Below, piece by piece: positions 1 to 9,057 of a DNA stretch of 55,756 nucleotides. The position numbers and the translations under genes were made by a program. Origin of the DNA: Acidimicrobiia bacterium (GTDB lineage: Bacteria; Acidobacteriota; Vicinamibacteria; Vicinamibacterales; SCN-69-37); the NCBI GenBank assembly GCA_016871335.1, contig VFZF01000017.1:1-55756 (forward strand), given 5' to 3'. Every line of letters starts with the position of its first letter. The first letter of the stretch is position 1. The notes beneath the pieces are model-generated. The model was not told the origin of the DNA. It was given only the letters and a program-made list of their open reading frames with translations, and did not search any database.

Positions 1-120
1 CCATACGTCACGGCGGACGACCGTGGGAACAGCTCAAAGGCAGCCGTCAGGGCCGCCCGCAGTTCAGTGGTGTACGTGCGGGTGATGGTGAGCGTGGGTG
101 GGGTTGGGTCGGAGCCCAAG
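1..120 (-). other. possible coding sequence running off the left edge
   Basis: One minus-strand frame stays open from about 120 to the left edge and reads like protein (TRTYTTELRAALTAAFELFP). I see no start codon with a convincing ribosome binding site. The first residues, rich in Pro and Thr, may only translate the G/T-rich low-complexity DNA. It would lie downstream of, and on the same strand as, the outer-membrane protein gene at 147-1328. No function can be assigned. Confidence 0.2.
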
Positions 121-136
121 GGCTTCAGCCCTTGGG
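115..136 (-). terminator. perfect 10-bp hairpin downstream of the outer-membrane protein gene
   Basis: Arms CCCAAGGGCT and AGCCCTTGGG are perfectly complementary around a 2-nt loop. The hairpin lies just beyond the stop codon at 147, on the 3' side of the minus-strand gene. There is no T-run, so it is either a transcript-end stabilising hairpin or a dispersed palindromic repeat rather than a classical intrinsic terminator. Confidence 0.4.
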
Positions 137-146
137 ACGGCGCGTG

Positions 147-1328
147 TCAGCGCGCGATGCGCAGATACACGTGCCACGAGACGGGGTTCCCGTAGCTATC
201 GCGAAGATTGGCGGGGGTGCGGTGGAGGGTGAGGTCCATGCCGACGGCTGCCGTGGTCGGCCCGGACCGCCAGACTTCGCGGTCGGCGCCGGTGAGCCAT
301 GCGGCGATGCGCGAGCGGAAGTGACGTTCTTCGCCGGTGTCGGCGGCGTGGTCGAAGTCGACGAGCATGAATCGGTCCACCAGTTCAGCGCGGGTGTAGA
401 TCCGGCTGCGCGAGGAGAGATGCAGCGCACCTTCGGCGAGCGCTCCCCACTCCGTGTGATCGGATCGCCCGTTGCGACCGACGGCAGCGGTCCACGACAC
501 CCCGCGCGATGTCGCGGTGTGGGGTCGCGCGTATTCGATCGACGCCGTGGTGCGCACGAGGTCCCAGGGTTCCACCGGTTCGGGCGACGTGATCCAGCCG
601 TTCGACATCTGCGCCCGCCAGAAACCGCGCGTCCATGACAGCCGGGCCGCCACACTGTCGAGTGCACCTGCGTCGATGTCGAGACGATCCTCGTCCGGTT
701 CACGTCCCTGAAACGCCGAGACCTCCACTCCCCAGCCGCGACTCACAACGCCTGCGGAGACGACGCCGTGGGTGATATGCGATGAATCCAGCATGTGATG
801 GGTCAGCGGTGCCGTGGGATGGAACGACGCAGAGGCCCGATGCATGAACGGCGTCGGACCAAGAGCCGGACTTCCGACGATTCCGCCACTCACGAATGCG
901 GTAGTGGTCGGCGACGTCGTCCAGTCGAACCGCGCCTCCAGCGCCATGACGAGATCGTGCGGGTGCTGGAAGTCGCGCAAGGGCAACCCATCGAGCGTCT
1001 CACCTGACTGGAACACCTGCGCCGACCCGAGCCGACGCAGCGTAAACGGCTCCGCTGAGGCCATCAGGTTGAACGTCAATCGCGATCGTGGAGACACGCG
1101 ACGAGCAGAGGCCATCAGCCAGTTCGTGGACTCGAGCTGCCGGAAGTCAGCAAACTTGCGCTCCTGCAAGTTGAGCGTGAGGAACGCCTGGGCCTGCGCG
1201 GTGGCGGACCAACCGGGCGGCGCCGGCGCTGCGTGATGTTCGTGTTGGGCGAAGCAGGGGGACGGAAAAAGAAGGAGACAGAGACAGAGTAGGTGGCGTG
1301 GTTGGTGTGGGTGGCGTGGGTCGGGCAC
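147..1328 (-). CDS. putative outer-membrane beta-barrel protein of unknown function
   Basis: The product is 393 aa. It begins with a short hydrophobic segment ending in an Ala-x-Ala-like site (LLLFPSPCFAQ), as in a Sec signal peptide, followed by a His-rich stretch (HEHHAAPAP). The mature part has alternating polar and aromatic strands and ends in a strand-like tail (SWHVYLRIAR), as outer-membrane barrels do. It carries a QHPHD motif, which I recall from barrel proteins found near heavy-metal resistance genes. The start is a GTG in low-complexity G/T-rich DNA and is uncertain. The small membrane protein gene lies 9 bp upstream, so the two are probably co-transcribed. Function is unknown; metal-related export or binding is only a guess. 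Confidence 0.6.
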   Translation of the reverse strand: MPDPRHPHQPRHLLCLCLLLFPSPCFAQHEHHAAPAPPGWSATAQAQAFLTLNLQERKFADFRQLESTNWLMASARRVSPRSRLTFNLMASAEPFTLRRLGSAQVFQSGETLDGLPLRDFQHPHDLVMALEARFDWTTSPTTTAFVSGGIVGSPALGPTPFMHRASASFHPTAPLTHHMLDSSHITHGVVSAGVVSRGWGVEVSAFQGREPDEDRLDIDAGALDSVAARLSWTRGFWRAQMSNGWITSPEPVEPWDLVRTTASIEYARPHTATSRGVSWTAAVGRNGRSDHTEWGALAEGALHLSSRSRIYTRAELVDRFMLVDFDHAADTGEERHFRSRIAAWLTGADREVWRSGPTTAAVGMDLTLHRTPANLRDSYGNPVSWHVYLRIAR

Positions 1329-1337
1329 CCGTCGTCC

Positions 1338-1559
1338 CTATTGCGCGTTGCGGTAGATCACGTATCCGATGACGGCCGCAGTGATGGTGAAGCAGGCGAT
1401 GGCGGCTGATTTGAGCGCAGGCCGGGTCGGGGCCATGTGCAGGAACGTCAAGCCCAGGGCCATCGACAACAAGCCGCCGGCCTCGACATACGCGCCGGTG
1501 GTCACACGATAGCCGGTCGCGCCCAGAGCCAGGATGATGATGAGTGGTCGGGAAATCAC
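1338..1559 (-). CDS. small membrane protein
   Basis: The product is 73 aa with three hydrophobic stretches (about residues 4-18, 26-40 and 50-68) and little polar sequence, so it is probably an inner-membrane protein. The start is GTG. It ends 9 bp before the putative outer-membrane protein gene and is likely the first gene of that pair. I do not recognise a family. Codon use and GC match the neighbours. Confidence 0.5.
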   Translation of the reverse strand: MISRPLIIILALGATGYRVTTGAYVEAGGLLSMALGLTFLHMAPTRPALKSAAIACFTITAAVIGYVIYRNAQ

Positions 1560-1578
1560 GACCCGATCTTACCGGAAC

Positions 1579-1608
1579 CCCGAGGCCCCGGAGCTCCGGG
1601 ACCTCGGG
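1579..1608 (-). terminator. GC-rich hairpin between the fasciclin gene and the small membrane gene
   Basis: Arms CCCGAGG/CCTCGGG and CCCGG/CCGGG stack around an AGCT loop with a single C-A mismatch. The hairpin sits between the stop of the fasciclin gene (1627) and the start of the next minus-strand gene (1559). It lacks a T-run, so intrinsic termination is plausible but not shown. Confidence 0.45.
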
Positions 1609-1626
1609 ACTTCGCCACTTCGAGAA

Positions 1627-2124
1627 CTACTTCGGCAGAATCACGGTGTCGATGACGTGAATCACGCCGTTCGACGCCTTGACGTCCGTCGTCACCACAT
1701 TGGCGCCGTTGACCGTCACCTTGCCGCCCATCACACCGATCTTGACCGTCTGACCGTTGACCGTCTTGACGTCCGCGCCATTCATCGTCACCACCTGCGC
1801 CGCGAGCACGTTGCCCGGCACCACGTGGTAGGTGAGGATGGCCGTCAACTGCGCCTTGTTCTCCGGCTTGAGGAGGTTCTCCACCGTGCCGGCCGGCAGC
1901 TTCGCAAACGCCGCGTCGGTCGGCGCGAACACCGTGAACGGGCCCTTGCCCTTGAGGGTCTCAACCAGACCCGCCGCCTGCAGCGCCGCTGCCAGCGTCT
2001 TGAACGAACCCGCCGCCACCGCGGTGTCGACGATGTCCTTCGGCGCCTGAGCCTTCACGCTCGAACCCGCCACCAGTGCCACGGCCGCGAGGGCGGCCAC
2101 CGAGTACTTGAGAATTGCCTTCAT
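1627..2124 (-). CDS. secreted fasciclin (FAS1) domain protein
   Basis: The product is 165 aa: a signal peptide ([20 protein letters not shown], cleavage near VKA-QA) followed by one complete FAS1 domain. The domain shows the two conserved blocks [15 protein letters not shown] and [13 protein letters not shown], plus [10 protein letters not shown] between them. FAS1 domains are cell-surface or periplasmic adhesion modules. I chose the ATG at 2124 because AGGAG lies 8 nt upstream and the signal peptide starts there; the frame also extends to 2199. It is transcribed divergently from the XRE-cupin regulator across an unusually AT-rich spacer, which makes regulation by that protein plausible. Confidence 0.9.
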   Translation of the reverse strand: MKAILKYSVAALAAVALVAGSSVKAQAPKDIVDTAVAAGSFKTLAAALQAAGLVETLKGKGPFTVFAPTDAAFAKLPAGTVENLLKPENKAQLTAILTYHVVPGNVLAAQVVTMNGADVKTVNGQTVKIGVMGGKVTVNGANVVTTDVKASNGVIHVIDTVILPK

Positions 2125-2224
2125 CTTTGTCGTCTCCTGAAAAGTTGCCGTTGGTTTTGTTTCGTGGCCGCGACTTGCCAGTCGCAACCGTTTCATCATA
2201 AGTTAAAGACGTTTGATTCAAGCG

Positions 2225-2254
2225 CAATTACTTGCCTCAAGTGCAAGTTGATTG
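2225..2254. promoter_or_regulatory. imperfect dyad in the fasciclin / XRE-cupin divergent spacer
   Basis: ACTTGC (2230-2235) and GCAAGT (2243-2248) form an inverted repeat with a 7-bp spacer. The symmetry extends outward to CAAT and ATTG with one offset base. The surrounding DNA (about 2200-2285) is much more AT-rich than its neighbours. The position between two divergent genes, one encoding a helix-turn-helix protein, fits an operator. Binding by the XRE protein is an inference. Confidence 0.4.
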
Positions 2255-2309
2255 CTCTTAAAGAAAATATAGGGCACTATCGTGCTTCTGATGAAAACGA
2301 GGTGAATCC

Positions 2310-2897
2310 GTGCTGTCCCCGACGCTGACTGAAGGCCTGGAACGCTACGAAATCGGTCCAAAACTGCGGGCACTGCGCCTGAGAAAGAAGATGGGCCTGG
2401 TCCAACTTGGCAAACACACCGGGTTGTCGCCCGCGCTGCTATCGAAGGTCGAGCGGGGCCGGCTGTTCCCCACACTGCCGACCCTCCTGCGCATCTCACT
2501 GGTCTTTGGTGTGGGGCTCGAGCACTTCTTCAGCGAAGCGCGCGAGAAGCCTGTGATGGCCGTGGTGCGCAGGAGCGACCGTGTGCGCCTGCCTCAGCGT
2601 GGTGAAGGCGAACGGAGCGCGTACGCGTTTGAATGTCTGGACTACCCGGCCACCGAGCGCAAACTCAATGGCTACTTTGTCGAGTTTGAGCCGGCCGAGA
2701 AGGAGCCCTTCGAGCCCCATGTGCATCCTGGCGCCGAGGTGCTGTACGTGCTCCGCGGCAAGTTAACGGTGAACTACGAGGGCGAAGACCACCTGCTGAA
2801 CGAAGGGGACTCGATGTATTTCGACTCCAGCCGTCCCCACAGCTACACGCGCCACGGCAACATGCCATGTTCGGCCGTCGTCGTCACGACGGCCTAG
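2310..2897 (+). CDS. XRE-family transcriptional regulator with C-terminal cupin domain
   Basis: The product is 195 aa. Residues about 15-70 form a helix-turn-helix of the Cro/C1 type (LRALRLRKKMGLVQLGKHTG, then SPALLSKVERGRLFPTLPTL). Residues about 110-190 form a cupin-2 domain (HVHPGAEVLYVLRGKLTVNY, then GDSMYFDSSRPHSY). Regulators of this build sense a small ligand in the cupin pocket. The start is GTG, preceded by a GAGGTG-like ribosome binding site. It is divergent from the fasciclin gene and may control it and itself through the dyad at 2225-2254. The ligand is unknown. Confidence 0.9.
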   Translation: MLSPTLTEGLERYEIGPKLRALRLRKKMGLVQLGKHTGLSPALLSKVERGRLFPTLPTLLRISLVFGVGLEHFFSEAREKPVMAVVRRSDRVRLPQRGEGERSAYAFECLDYPATERKLNGYFVEFEPAEKEPFEPHVHPGAEVLYVLRGKLTVNYEGEDHLLNEGDSMYFDSSRPHSYTRHGNMPCSAVVVTTA

Positions 2898-2901
2898 GCA
2901 A

Positions 2902-2929
2902 TTCACAACGAGGCATGGAGGGCTGGGAG
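2902..2929 (+). repeat. 28-bp dispersed repeat, copy 1
   Basis: This stretch matches 11542-11569 at 27 of 28 positions (it begins TTCACAACGAGGC and ends GGGCTGGGAG). Both copies lie just after a stop codon. A third stretch at 7857-7880 shares the start of the pattern (TTCAC...GAGGCG.GGAGGG). Confidence 0.6.
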
Positions 2930-2938
2930 AGCTTTGTT

Positions 2939-3913
2939 TCAGCTCTCCATGTCTCGCTGTGAACTTGAGCTCTTCTCGAGGTGCAGCAGGCGGCGCTTGC
3001 GCCAGAGGCCTCCGCCGTAGCCACCGAGTTCACCGCTTTTGTTCACGACGCGGTGGCAGGGGATGACAATGGCGATGCGGTTGAGCCCGTTGGCACGGCC
3101 GACGGCACGGACGGCGGCGCGGTTGCCGAGCGCTATTGCCACGTCCTCATATGACCGCGTCTCGCCATAAGGGATCTTGCACAACTCTGCCCACACGCGC
3201 TCTTCGAAGTCAGTGCCTGGCGCGACGACCGGCACCGAGAATTCACGCAACGTTCCAGCGAAGTACGACTGGAGCTCTGACTTCAGCGTGTCAAGATGCG
3301 GATGATCCGCAGGCACCAGCGGCTGCTTGAATCGTCGCTGCACCGTGTCGAGCTGCGCTTCGAGCATGCGGCGGCCGGTGAACTCCAGCAGGTTGATGCC
3401 GGTATCGGTTGCGCCCGCGATCATCGGGCCGATAGGCGTGTCCATCCAGCCAAGCCGCACCGCATCCGCACTCACCGCCTGCCCAGGCGCGGTGCTAAAC
3501 ACGCGTGCAAACGCGTCGCGGAATCCGCTGTGGCTTTCATACCCCGCATCAAACACCGCTTCATCGACTTCCCCGCGATGTTTGATGACGTCGAGGGCGG
3601 CGGCGAGACGACGGGCGCGGCAATAGGCCTGGAAGGTCAATCCGTGGCGATCGCCTTCACCTTCGAGCGGCCGACACCGCAGACACGCGCGGTACCCCGC
3701 GAACATCGCCTCCTTGACTGTGCTGAAAAACTCGACGTTCTCTGGTTTGGGTTTCCGAGCGGTGCAGGAGGGACGGCAGAAGATGCCGGTCGTCTTGACG
3801 GCGAGGTAGAAGACACCGTCGTAGGACGCATCGCCGTTCAGATAGGCGCGTTCCATTTCGGGCCGCGCCGGCAGCGGCAGGGTGTCAACAAGGGGGAAGT
3901 CGGGGGGCGTCAT
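2939..3913 (-). CDS. ada: Ada-type methyltransferase with a shortened AraC region
   Basis: The product is 324 aa. The N-terminal phosphotriester-repair domain has four zinc cysteines at 46, 50, 77 and 80 with the family's C-x3-C...C-x2-C spacing. The C-terminal O6-alkylguanine transferase domain has the PCHR active site with Cys286 and the usual flank (VVNKSGELGGYGGG). Between them only the second helix-turn-helix half of the AraC region remains (about residues 88-145: TFQAYCRARRL...GYESHSGFRDAFARVF). The roughly 35 residues that normally follow the last zinc Cys are missing in frame. Both repair activities could be intact while sequence-specific activation is doubtful. It is transcribed alone; a palindrome covers its start codon. 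Confidence 0.88.
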   Translation of the reverse strand: MTPPDFPLVDTLPLPARPEMERAYLNGDASYDGVFYLAVKTTGIFCRPSCTARKPKPENVEFFSTVKEAMFAGYRACLRCRPLEGEGDRHGLTFQAYCRARRLAAALDVIKHRGEVDEAVFDAGYESHSGFRDAFARVFSTAPGQAVSADAVRLGWMDTPIGPMIAGATDTGINLLEFTGRRMLEAQLDTVQRRFKQPLVPADHPHLDTLKSELQSYFAGTLREFSVPVVAPGTDFEERVWAELCKIPYGETRSYEDVAIALGNRAAVRAVGRANGLNRIAIVIPCHRVVNKSGELGGYGGGLWRKRRLLHLEKSSSSQRDMES

Positions 3914-3933
3914 GGACGGAATTGTCCGTCCAT
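3912..3933. promoter_or_regulatory. perfect palindrome overlapping the ada start codon
   Basis: ATGGACGGA and TCCGTCCAT flank ATTG with nine perfect base pairs. The right end overlaps the ada start codon (3911-3913). It could be an operator, or it could fold in the 5' end of the mRNA and hide the start. It does not resemble the Escherichia coli ada box. Confidence 0.4.
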
Positions 3934-4056
3934 CTTGCTACAAGCATCCACCGATACACAGACAATTAATTCCATGGTTCAGCGAGCCACGCCGCGATTT
4001 GTTCTCGCGACCAGCGGTGGTCTGCGAACACTCCATTGCCTCATTGCCTCATTGGC

Positions 4057-4079
4057 CCATTTCAGAACGGCTGAAATGG
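4057..4079 (-). terminator. hairpin at the end of cbaA
   Basis: CCATTTCAG and CTGAAATGG pair perfectly (9 bp) around a 5-nt loop and include the cbaA stop codon (4062-4064). No T-run follows on the minus strand. Beyond it lies a short tandem repeat, CATTGCCT, present two to three times. It is probably a transcript-end hairpin. Confidence 0.4.
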
Positions 4080-5702
4080 TGGTGATCCGAACCGGGGCGT
4101 CATCCACAGGGTGATCAGCGGATAGGCGTAGGCCAGAATCACCAGCACGATGCCGACGATGGTCCAGAAGCCGAGGCGATCCCAGAGGCCTTTTTCGGTC
4201 ACCGGCTCGAGCGGCACGGCGAATTCAAACGCCGGGGCCTCGATGCGTTTTCCGCCCAGCCAGGTGCCCAGCACCACCGCGACGAAGCAGAGTGCGCTCA
4301 GGAACAACACGATGCCGCCAATGGCGCCGGCCTGCGCGAGATCGGCCCACGCGCCTCCCTGTTCGCCGGCGAGCGAGGCTGAATAGACGCGGCGCGGCAG
4401 GCCGCGCAGTCCGGCGATGTGGAAGCTCGTGCTGAAGATGCCCATGCCGATGAACCACAGCCACGGCTGCAGTCGTGCGAGCCCTGGGAGCGCCAGCTGA
4501 CGTCCGAGCAGGCGCGGCATCAGCCAATACGTGGCACCCATGAACGTGAGTGCGGAGGTGGTGCCGAGCGTGACGTGGAAGTGGCCCATGATCCACGCGG
4601 TGTTGTGCACCATCGAGTTCATGCCGTAGGCGGCGTTGATCGCGCCGCCGAAGCCGCCGAAGGCAAACGACAACATGGCGAGCGCCATCGCCAGGAAGAA
4701 CGGATCCTTCCACGGCAACGTGCCGATCCAATCAAAGAGGCCCTTCGCCCCTTTCAGCCGGCCGGCCACTTCCAGCGACGCGATGACGGTGAACGCCGTG
4801 ACAAAACTCGGAAACAAGATGGCGAACGTGGTGATCGTGTGTGCGAACTTCCATCCTGCGCTGATGCCCGGGTCGGTGAATTGATGATGGAACCCGACCG
4901 GCGTTGAGAGGATGACAAACAGGATGAACACCATCCGCGCGAGTTTGTCGCTGAAGAGGCGCCCTCCGGCGATGCGCGGCATCACCGTGTACCAGAGGAC
5001 GTACGCCGGCATCAGCCAGAAGTACACGAGGGGATGACCGAACCACCAGAACAACGTTCTTGCGATGATCGGGTCGATCGTCTCCACCCAACCCAGTGAC
5101 CACGGGATGAGCTGCAACAACATCTCCATCGCCACACCCGCCGTCGCCAGGTACCAGACGATGATCGTGGCGAGGATGCCGTGTGTGGCCATCGGCACCG
5201 GCGTGTCCGGATAGTCTTTCTTCCACGAGCGGTAGCTGGCGATCACCACGCCGCCCCACAGCCACGAGCCGACGACCAGCAACGTGGCACCGATGTAGAA
5301 GGCCGGATGTGCCTGCATCGGCGGGTAGAACGTGTAGAGCACCGTGCTCTGGCCCGTAAGGATCGTGTACGCGGCGGTGACGGTGCCGCCGAGCGCGACC
5401 CAGAAGCCCAGCCACGCGGTCTTGAGGCCCACGAGTCGGCCGAGTTGCGCCTGTGTGAGCGCGTATCCGAGCCCCATGATGAAAAACGTGGTGAACACCA
5501 GGGCCATCAACACGCCATGGGCCGTGACCGAGATGTAGTAGAGCTGCTCGCTCCGCATCGGGAACTCGAAGTCCGCGATGGACAGTCCCTGCAGCACGCC
5601 CATGCACGCGGCCACAGCGAAGGCCGTGACGGCCACCGCGATGTGGGTGGCGGCCAGACGGGCCTGGGGGGTGCCGCCGATCACTGCGCCTGTGCCGCTC
5701 AT
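4062..5702 (-). CDS. cbaA: ba3-type cytochrome c oxidase subunit I
   Basis: The product is 546 aa with about 13 hydrophobic segments. It is the haem-copper catalytic subunit of a B-family (ba3) oxygen reductase in the cytoplasmic membrane. Visible motifs include WWFGHPLVYFWLMPAYVLWY (the CuB/tyrosine loop), HHQFTDPGI and MGHFHVTLG (haem ligands). The ATG at 5702 overlaps the stop of subunit II by 4 bp (ATGA). A longer open frame extends to 6203 but is only the shadow of cbaB. The gene order cbaD-cbaB-cbaA equals that of the Thermus ba3 operon, and no subunit III gene is present, as usual for this family. It reduces O2 with electrons from a cytochrome c and suits low oxygen. Confidence 0.95.
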   Translation of the reverse strand: MSGTGAVIGGTPQARLAATHIAVAVTAFAVAACMGVLQGLSIADFEFPMRSEQLYYISVTAHGVLMALVFTTFFIMGLGYALTQAQLGRLVGLKTAWLGFWVALGGTVTAAYTILTGQSTVLYTFYPPMQAHPAFYIGATLLVVGSWLWGGVVIASYRSWKKDYPDTPVPMATHGILATIIVWYLATAGVAMEMLLQLIPWSLGWVETIDPIIARTLFWWFGHPLVYFWLMPAYVLWYTVMPRIAGGRLFSDKLARMVFILFVILSTPVGFHHQFTDPGISAGWKFAHTITTFAILFPSFVTAFTVIASLEVAGRLKGAKGLFDWIGTLPWKDPFFLAMALAMLSFAFGGFGGAINAAYGMNSMVHNTAWIMGHFHVTLGTTSALTFMGATYWLMPRLLGRQLALPGLARLQPWLWFIGMGIFSTSFHIAGLRGLPRRVYSASLAGEQGGAWADLAQAGAIGGIVLFLSALCFVAVVLGTWLGGKRIEAPAFEFAVPLEPVTEKGLWDRLGFWTIVGIVLVILAYAYPLITLWMTPRFGSPPFQPF

Positions 5703-6187
5703 CGCTGACCTCCCGGGGCTTCGGTCACGGTGATCTTGCCGACCATCGCGTGATGCATCAGACCGCAATATTCGTTGCAGGCGATGTCGTAGGTGCCGGC
5801 CTTCTTGAACGTGTAGGTGAACTGGCTGACGTAGCCGGGCACGGCCATCGCATTGGCGTTGGTACCAACCACCTGGAAGCCGTGTACCACATCGGCGCTC
5901 GTGATGCGGAACGTAATCGGGGTGTTGACCGGCACCTCCAGTGGATCCGGGAAGAATCCGAACATCTGTGCGAGCACCGGTATCACGATGCGACCGTCCG
6001 CCTCGACCCGCAGTTGGGGATCCCCAAACTCCGGATGTTCCGCAATGGTGGCCGGGTTCACCACTTCGATGTGGCTTGGTGGCCGCACGGCCTGCGTCGC
6101 CGCAGTGATGGAGATGATGACCAGGAAGACCACGATGAGGCCCCCGGCGCCGAACATCCAGATGCGCTCGTATTTGTCGACGGACAT
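5699..6187 (-). CDS. cbaB: ba3-type cytochrome c oxidase subunit II (CuA)
   Basis: The product is 162 aa with one N-terminal membrane helix (about residues 12-33) and a periplasmic cupredoxin domain. The CuA ligands are visible: a His in VVHGFQVVG and the C-x3-C-x3-H loop of CNEYCGLMHH. It accepts electrons from a c-type cytochrome and passes them to subunit I. A GGAG ribosome binding site precedes ATG 6187. The gene follows cbaD after a strong hairpin, so its expression may be attenuated relative to cbaD. It is short compared with A-family subunit II proteins, as expected for the B family. Confidence 0.95.
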   Translation of the reverse strand: MSVDKYERIWMFGAGGLIVVFLVIISITAATQAVRPPSHIEVVNPATIAEHPEFGDPQLRVEADGRIVIPVLAQMFGFFPDPLEVPVNTPITFRITSADVVHGFQVVGTNANAMAVPGYVSQFTYTFKKAGTYDIACNEYCGLMHHAMVGKITVTEAPGGQR

Positions 6188-6206
6188 GTTCTGAGCTCCA
6201 CAAAAA

Positions 6207-6248
6207 TGAGCTCGGAGGCGATTTCGTCAGAAATCGCCTCCGAGCTCA
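6207..6248 (-). terminator. intrinsic-terminator-like hairpin between cbaD and cbaB
   Basis: An 18-bp perfect stem (6208-6225 with 6230-6247, extended to 19 bp by 6207/6248) closes on the loop GTCA. On the minus strand it is followed at once by ATTTTTG. The stem contains the cbaD stop codon and ends about 20 nt before the cbaB start. A long stem with a short U-run is the shape of a Rho-independent terminator, but here it lies inside an operon. Confidence 0.65.
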
Positions 6249-6395
6249 ATGCGACGGGGTGCCGATCGCCAGGAAACGAAGGACGTACATGGCGAGCCAG
6301 CCGAGGGCAAACAGTGCACCAAAGATGAAGACGATGGCGAAAGTACCACGGGGATGTTCAAACGGCACAGGGGCGTCAGGACGCTCGTCAGGCAT
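6246..6395 (-). CDS. cbaD: ba3-type cytochrome c oxidase subunit IIa (short)
   Basis: The product is 49 aa: a polar N-terminus ending in FEHPRG, then one transmembrane helix (TFAIVFIFGALFALGWLAMY) and a short basic end. This is the size and shape of the single-helix subunit IIa of ba3 oxidases, which packs against subunits I and II. GGAGG lies 10 nt upstream of ATG 6395. It is the first gene of the oxidase operon, and its stop codon lies inside the hairpin at 6207-6248. The identification rests on position, size and topology. Confidence 0.8.
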   Translation of the reverse strand: MPDERPDAPVPFEHPRGTFAIVFIFGALFALGWLAMYVLRFLAIGTPSH

Positions 6396-6491
6396 GAGAG
6401 CTCTACCTCCGGAGGACGTACATCGCGGAGCGTAGCTGATCGCCGCCGATTCCGAAATTGCGAGTAAATGGGTCTTTATTTCCCGCTATGA

Positions 6492-7856
<1,365 letters not shown>

Positions 7857-7930
7857 TTCACAGGGAGGCGCGGAGGGTTTTTTCTTTAGAACCTTGATTG
7901 CTCCGTGCCTCTGTGCCTCCCTGTAACTTG
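7857..7930 (+). repeat. inverted, G-rich intergenic repeat after argG
   Basis: The spacer starts with a 28-mer-like element (TTCACAGGGAGGCGCGGAGG) followed by a run of six T, and ends with an inverted relative (CTCCGTGCCTCTGTGCCTCC, then CTG). Together they form an imperfect stem that could terminate argG transcription. Its start resembles the repeats at 2902 and 11542. Confidence 0.45.
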
Positions 7931-7941
7931 ACCTCCCTGTC

Positions 7942-9054
7942 ATGTCTTACGAACTTCGCGACTTCTACGACGCCTCGGTCATCGCTGACATCGCGCGGGA
8001 TCTCAAGCGCGCATACCCGGCGTTTGATGTGCGTACGTTCACGAAGGAGTGTCTCGATGGGTTGGCGCCACTGTCGCTGACCGGGCGCGCGGCGCACATC
8101 GCGGCCGCGATGCGGCGGCATCTGCCGGCGGATTTCGACCAGGTTGCGGACATTCTCGAACGGTCGCTTGGCGACCATCACGAGAGCACCGAGTCCTTCG
8201 GCATGGCGCCGTTCAAGTACCTGCCGCATACGATGCTGACAGCCTCCGATGGTCTCGGGCACTTCGAGGCGTCGATGCGGCTGCAATACGAGATCACACA
8301 GCGATTCACCGCCGAGTTCAGCATCCGGGCATTTCTGAATACCCATCCGGACGCGACATACGAACGGCTGGTGCAGTGGAGTGCGGACCCGAACGCACAC
8401 GTACGCCGGCTCGTGTCGGAGGGCTCCCGCCCTCGCCTGCCCTGGGCGCCGCGCCTGCGTCACTTCCAGAAGGATCCCAAGCCGGTCCTCGCACTGCTGG
8501 AGCGGCTCAAGGACGATCCTGAGCTTTACGTCCGCCGCTCGGTCGCCAACAACCTGAACGACATCGCCAAGGACCACCCCGACGTCGTCGTGGCCGTCTG
8601 TCGCCGATGGCTGGACGATGCCACACCGAACCGCCGATGGATCGTGAAACACGCCCTCCGGTCACTCGTGAAGTCCGGTCATCCCGGCGCGCTCGAGTTG
8701 ATGGGCGCCGGCGCGAAACCGAAAGTCAGGCTCGACCATCTGCAGATTGCGCCGAAACGCGTCCAGAAGGGCGGCCGCGTCGAGTGCACACTCTCGCTCG
8801 TCAGCACCGCGCGCGCGCCGCAGGACTTGCTTATCGATTACGCCGTGCACTACATGAAGGCGGATGGGAACACGAGCCCGAAAGTCTTCAAGCTGAAGCG
8901 GCTGACACTGGGTCGTGGCGAGGCTTCGCCGATCAGAATCACGGTCACGCTCGCCGACCTGACGACACGCAAGCACTATCCGGGGCAACATCGCATCGAA
9001 TTGCTGGTGAACGGACAAAGGTTCTCCTTAGGTGAATTCCGCCTGACGGCGTGA
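7942..9054 (+). CDS. AlkD-like DNA alkylation repair protein
   Basis: The product is 370 aa. The first 230 residues or so are a HEAT-like alpha-helical repeat array typical of AlkC/AlkD DNA glycosylases (RLVSEGSRPRLPWAPRLRHF, then YVRRSVANNLNDIAKDHPD). These remove N3- and N7-alkylpurines. The last 100 or so residues are a beta-rich extension (VQKGGRVECTLSLVSTARAP to FSLGEFRLTA) that also occurs in longer AlkC-type members. It is a soluble cytoplasmic protein. The toxin fragment begins immediately after the stop codon. Assignment between AlkC and AlkD subtypes is not certain. Confidence 0.85.
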   Translation: MSYELRDFYDASVIADIARDLKRAYPAFDVRTFTKECLDGLAPLSLTGRAAHIAAAMRRHLPADFDQVADILERSLGDHHESTESFGMAPFKYLPHTMLTASDGLGHFEASMRLQYEITQRFTAEFSIRAFLNTHPDATYERLVQWSADPNAHVRRLVSEGSRPRLPWAPRLRHFQKDPKPVLALLERLKDDPELYVRRSVANNLNDIAKDHPDVVVAVCRRWLDDATPNRRWIVKHALRSLVKSGHPGALELMGAGAKPKVRLDHLQIAPKRVQKGGRVECTLSLVSTARAPQDLLIDYAVHYMKADGNTSPKVFKLKRLTLGRGEASPIRITVTLADLTTRKHYPGQHRIELLVNGQRFSLGEFRLTA

Positions 9055-9057
9055 GCG

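Noticed and set aside
5703-6203. N-terminal extension of cbaA up to 6203
   Set aside because: The extension is the out-of-frame shadow of cbaB; ATG 5702 overlaps the cbaB stop and starts a normal subunit I.
7858-8652. 264-codon minus-strand frame over the AlkD-like gene
   Set aside because: It lies antisense to a clearly coding gene, is rich in Arg/Val/Gly as expected of a shadow frame in high-GC DNA, and has no family motif.
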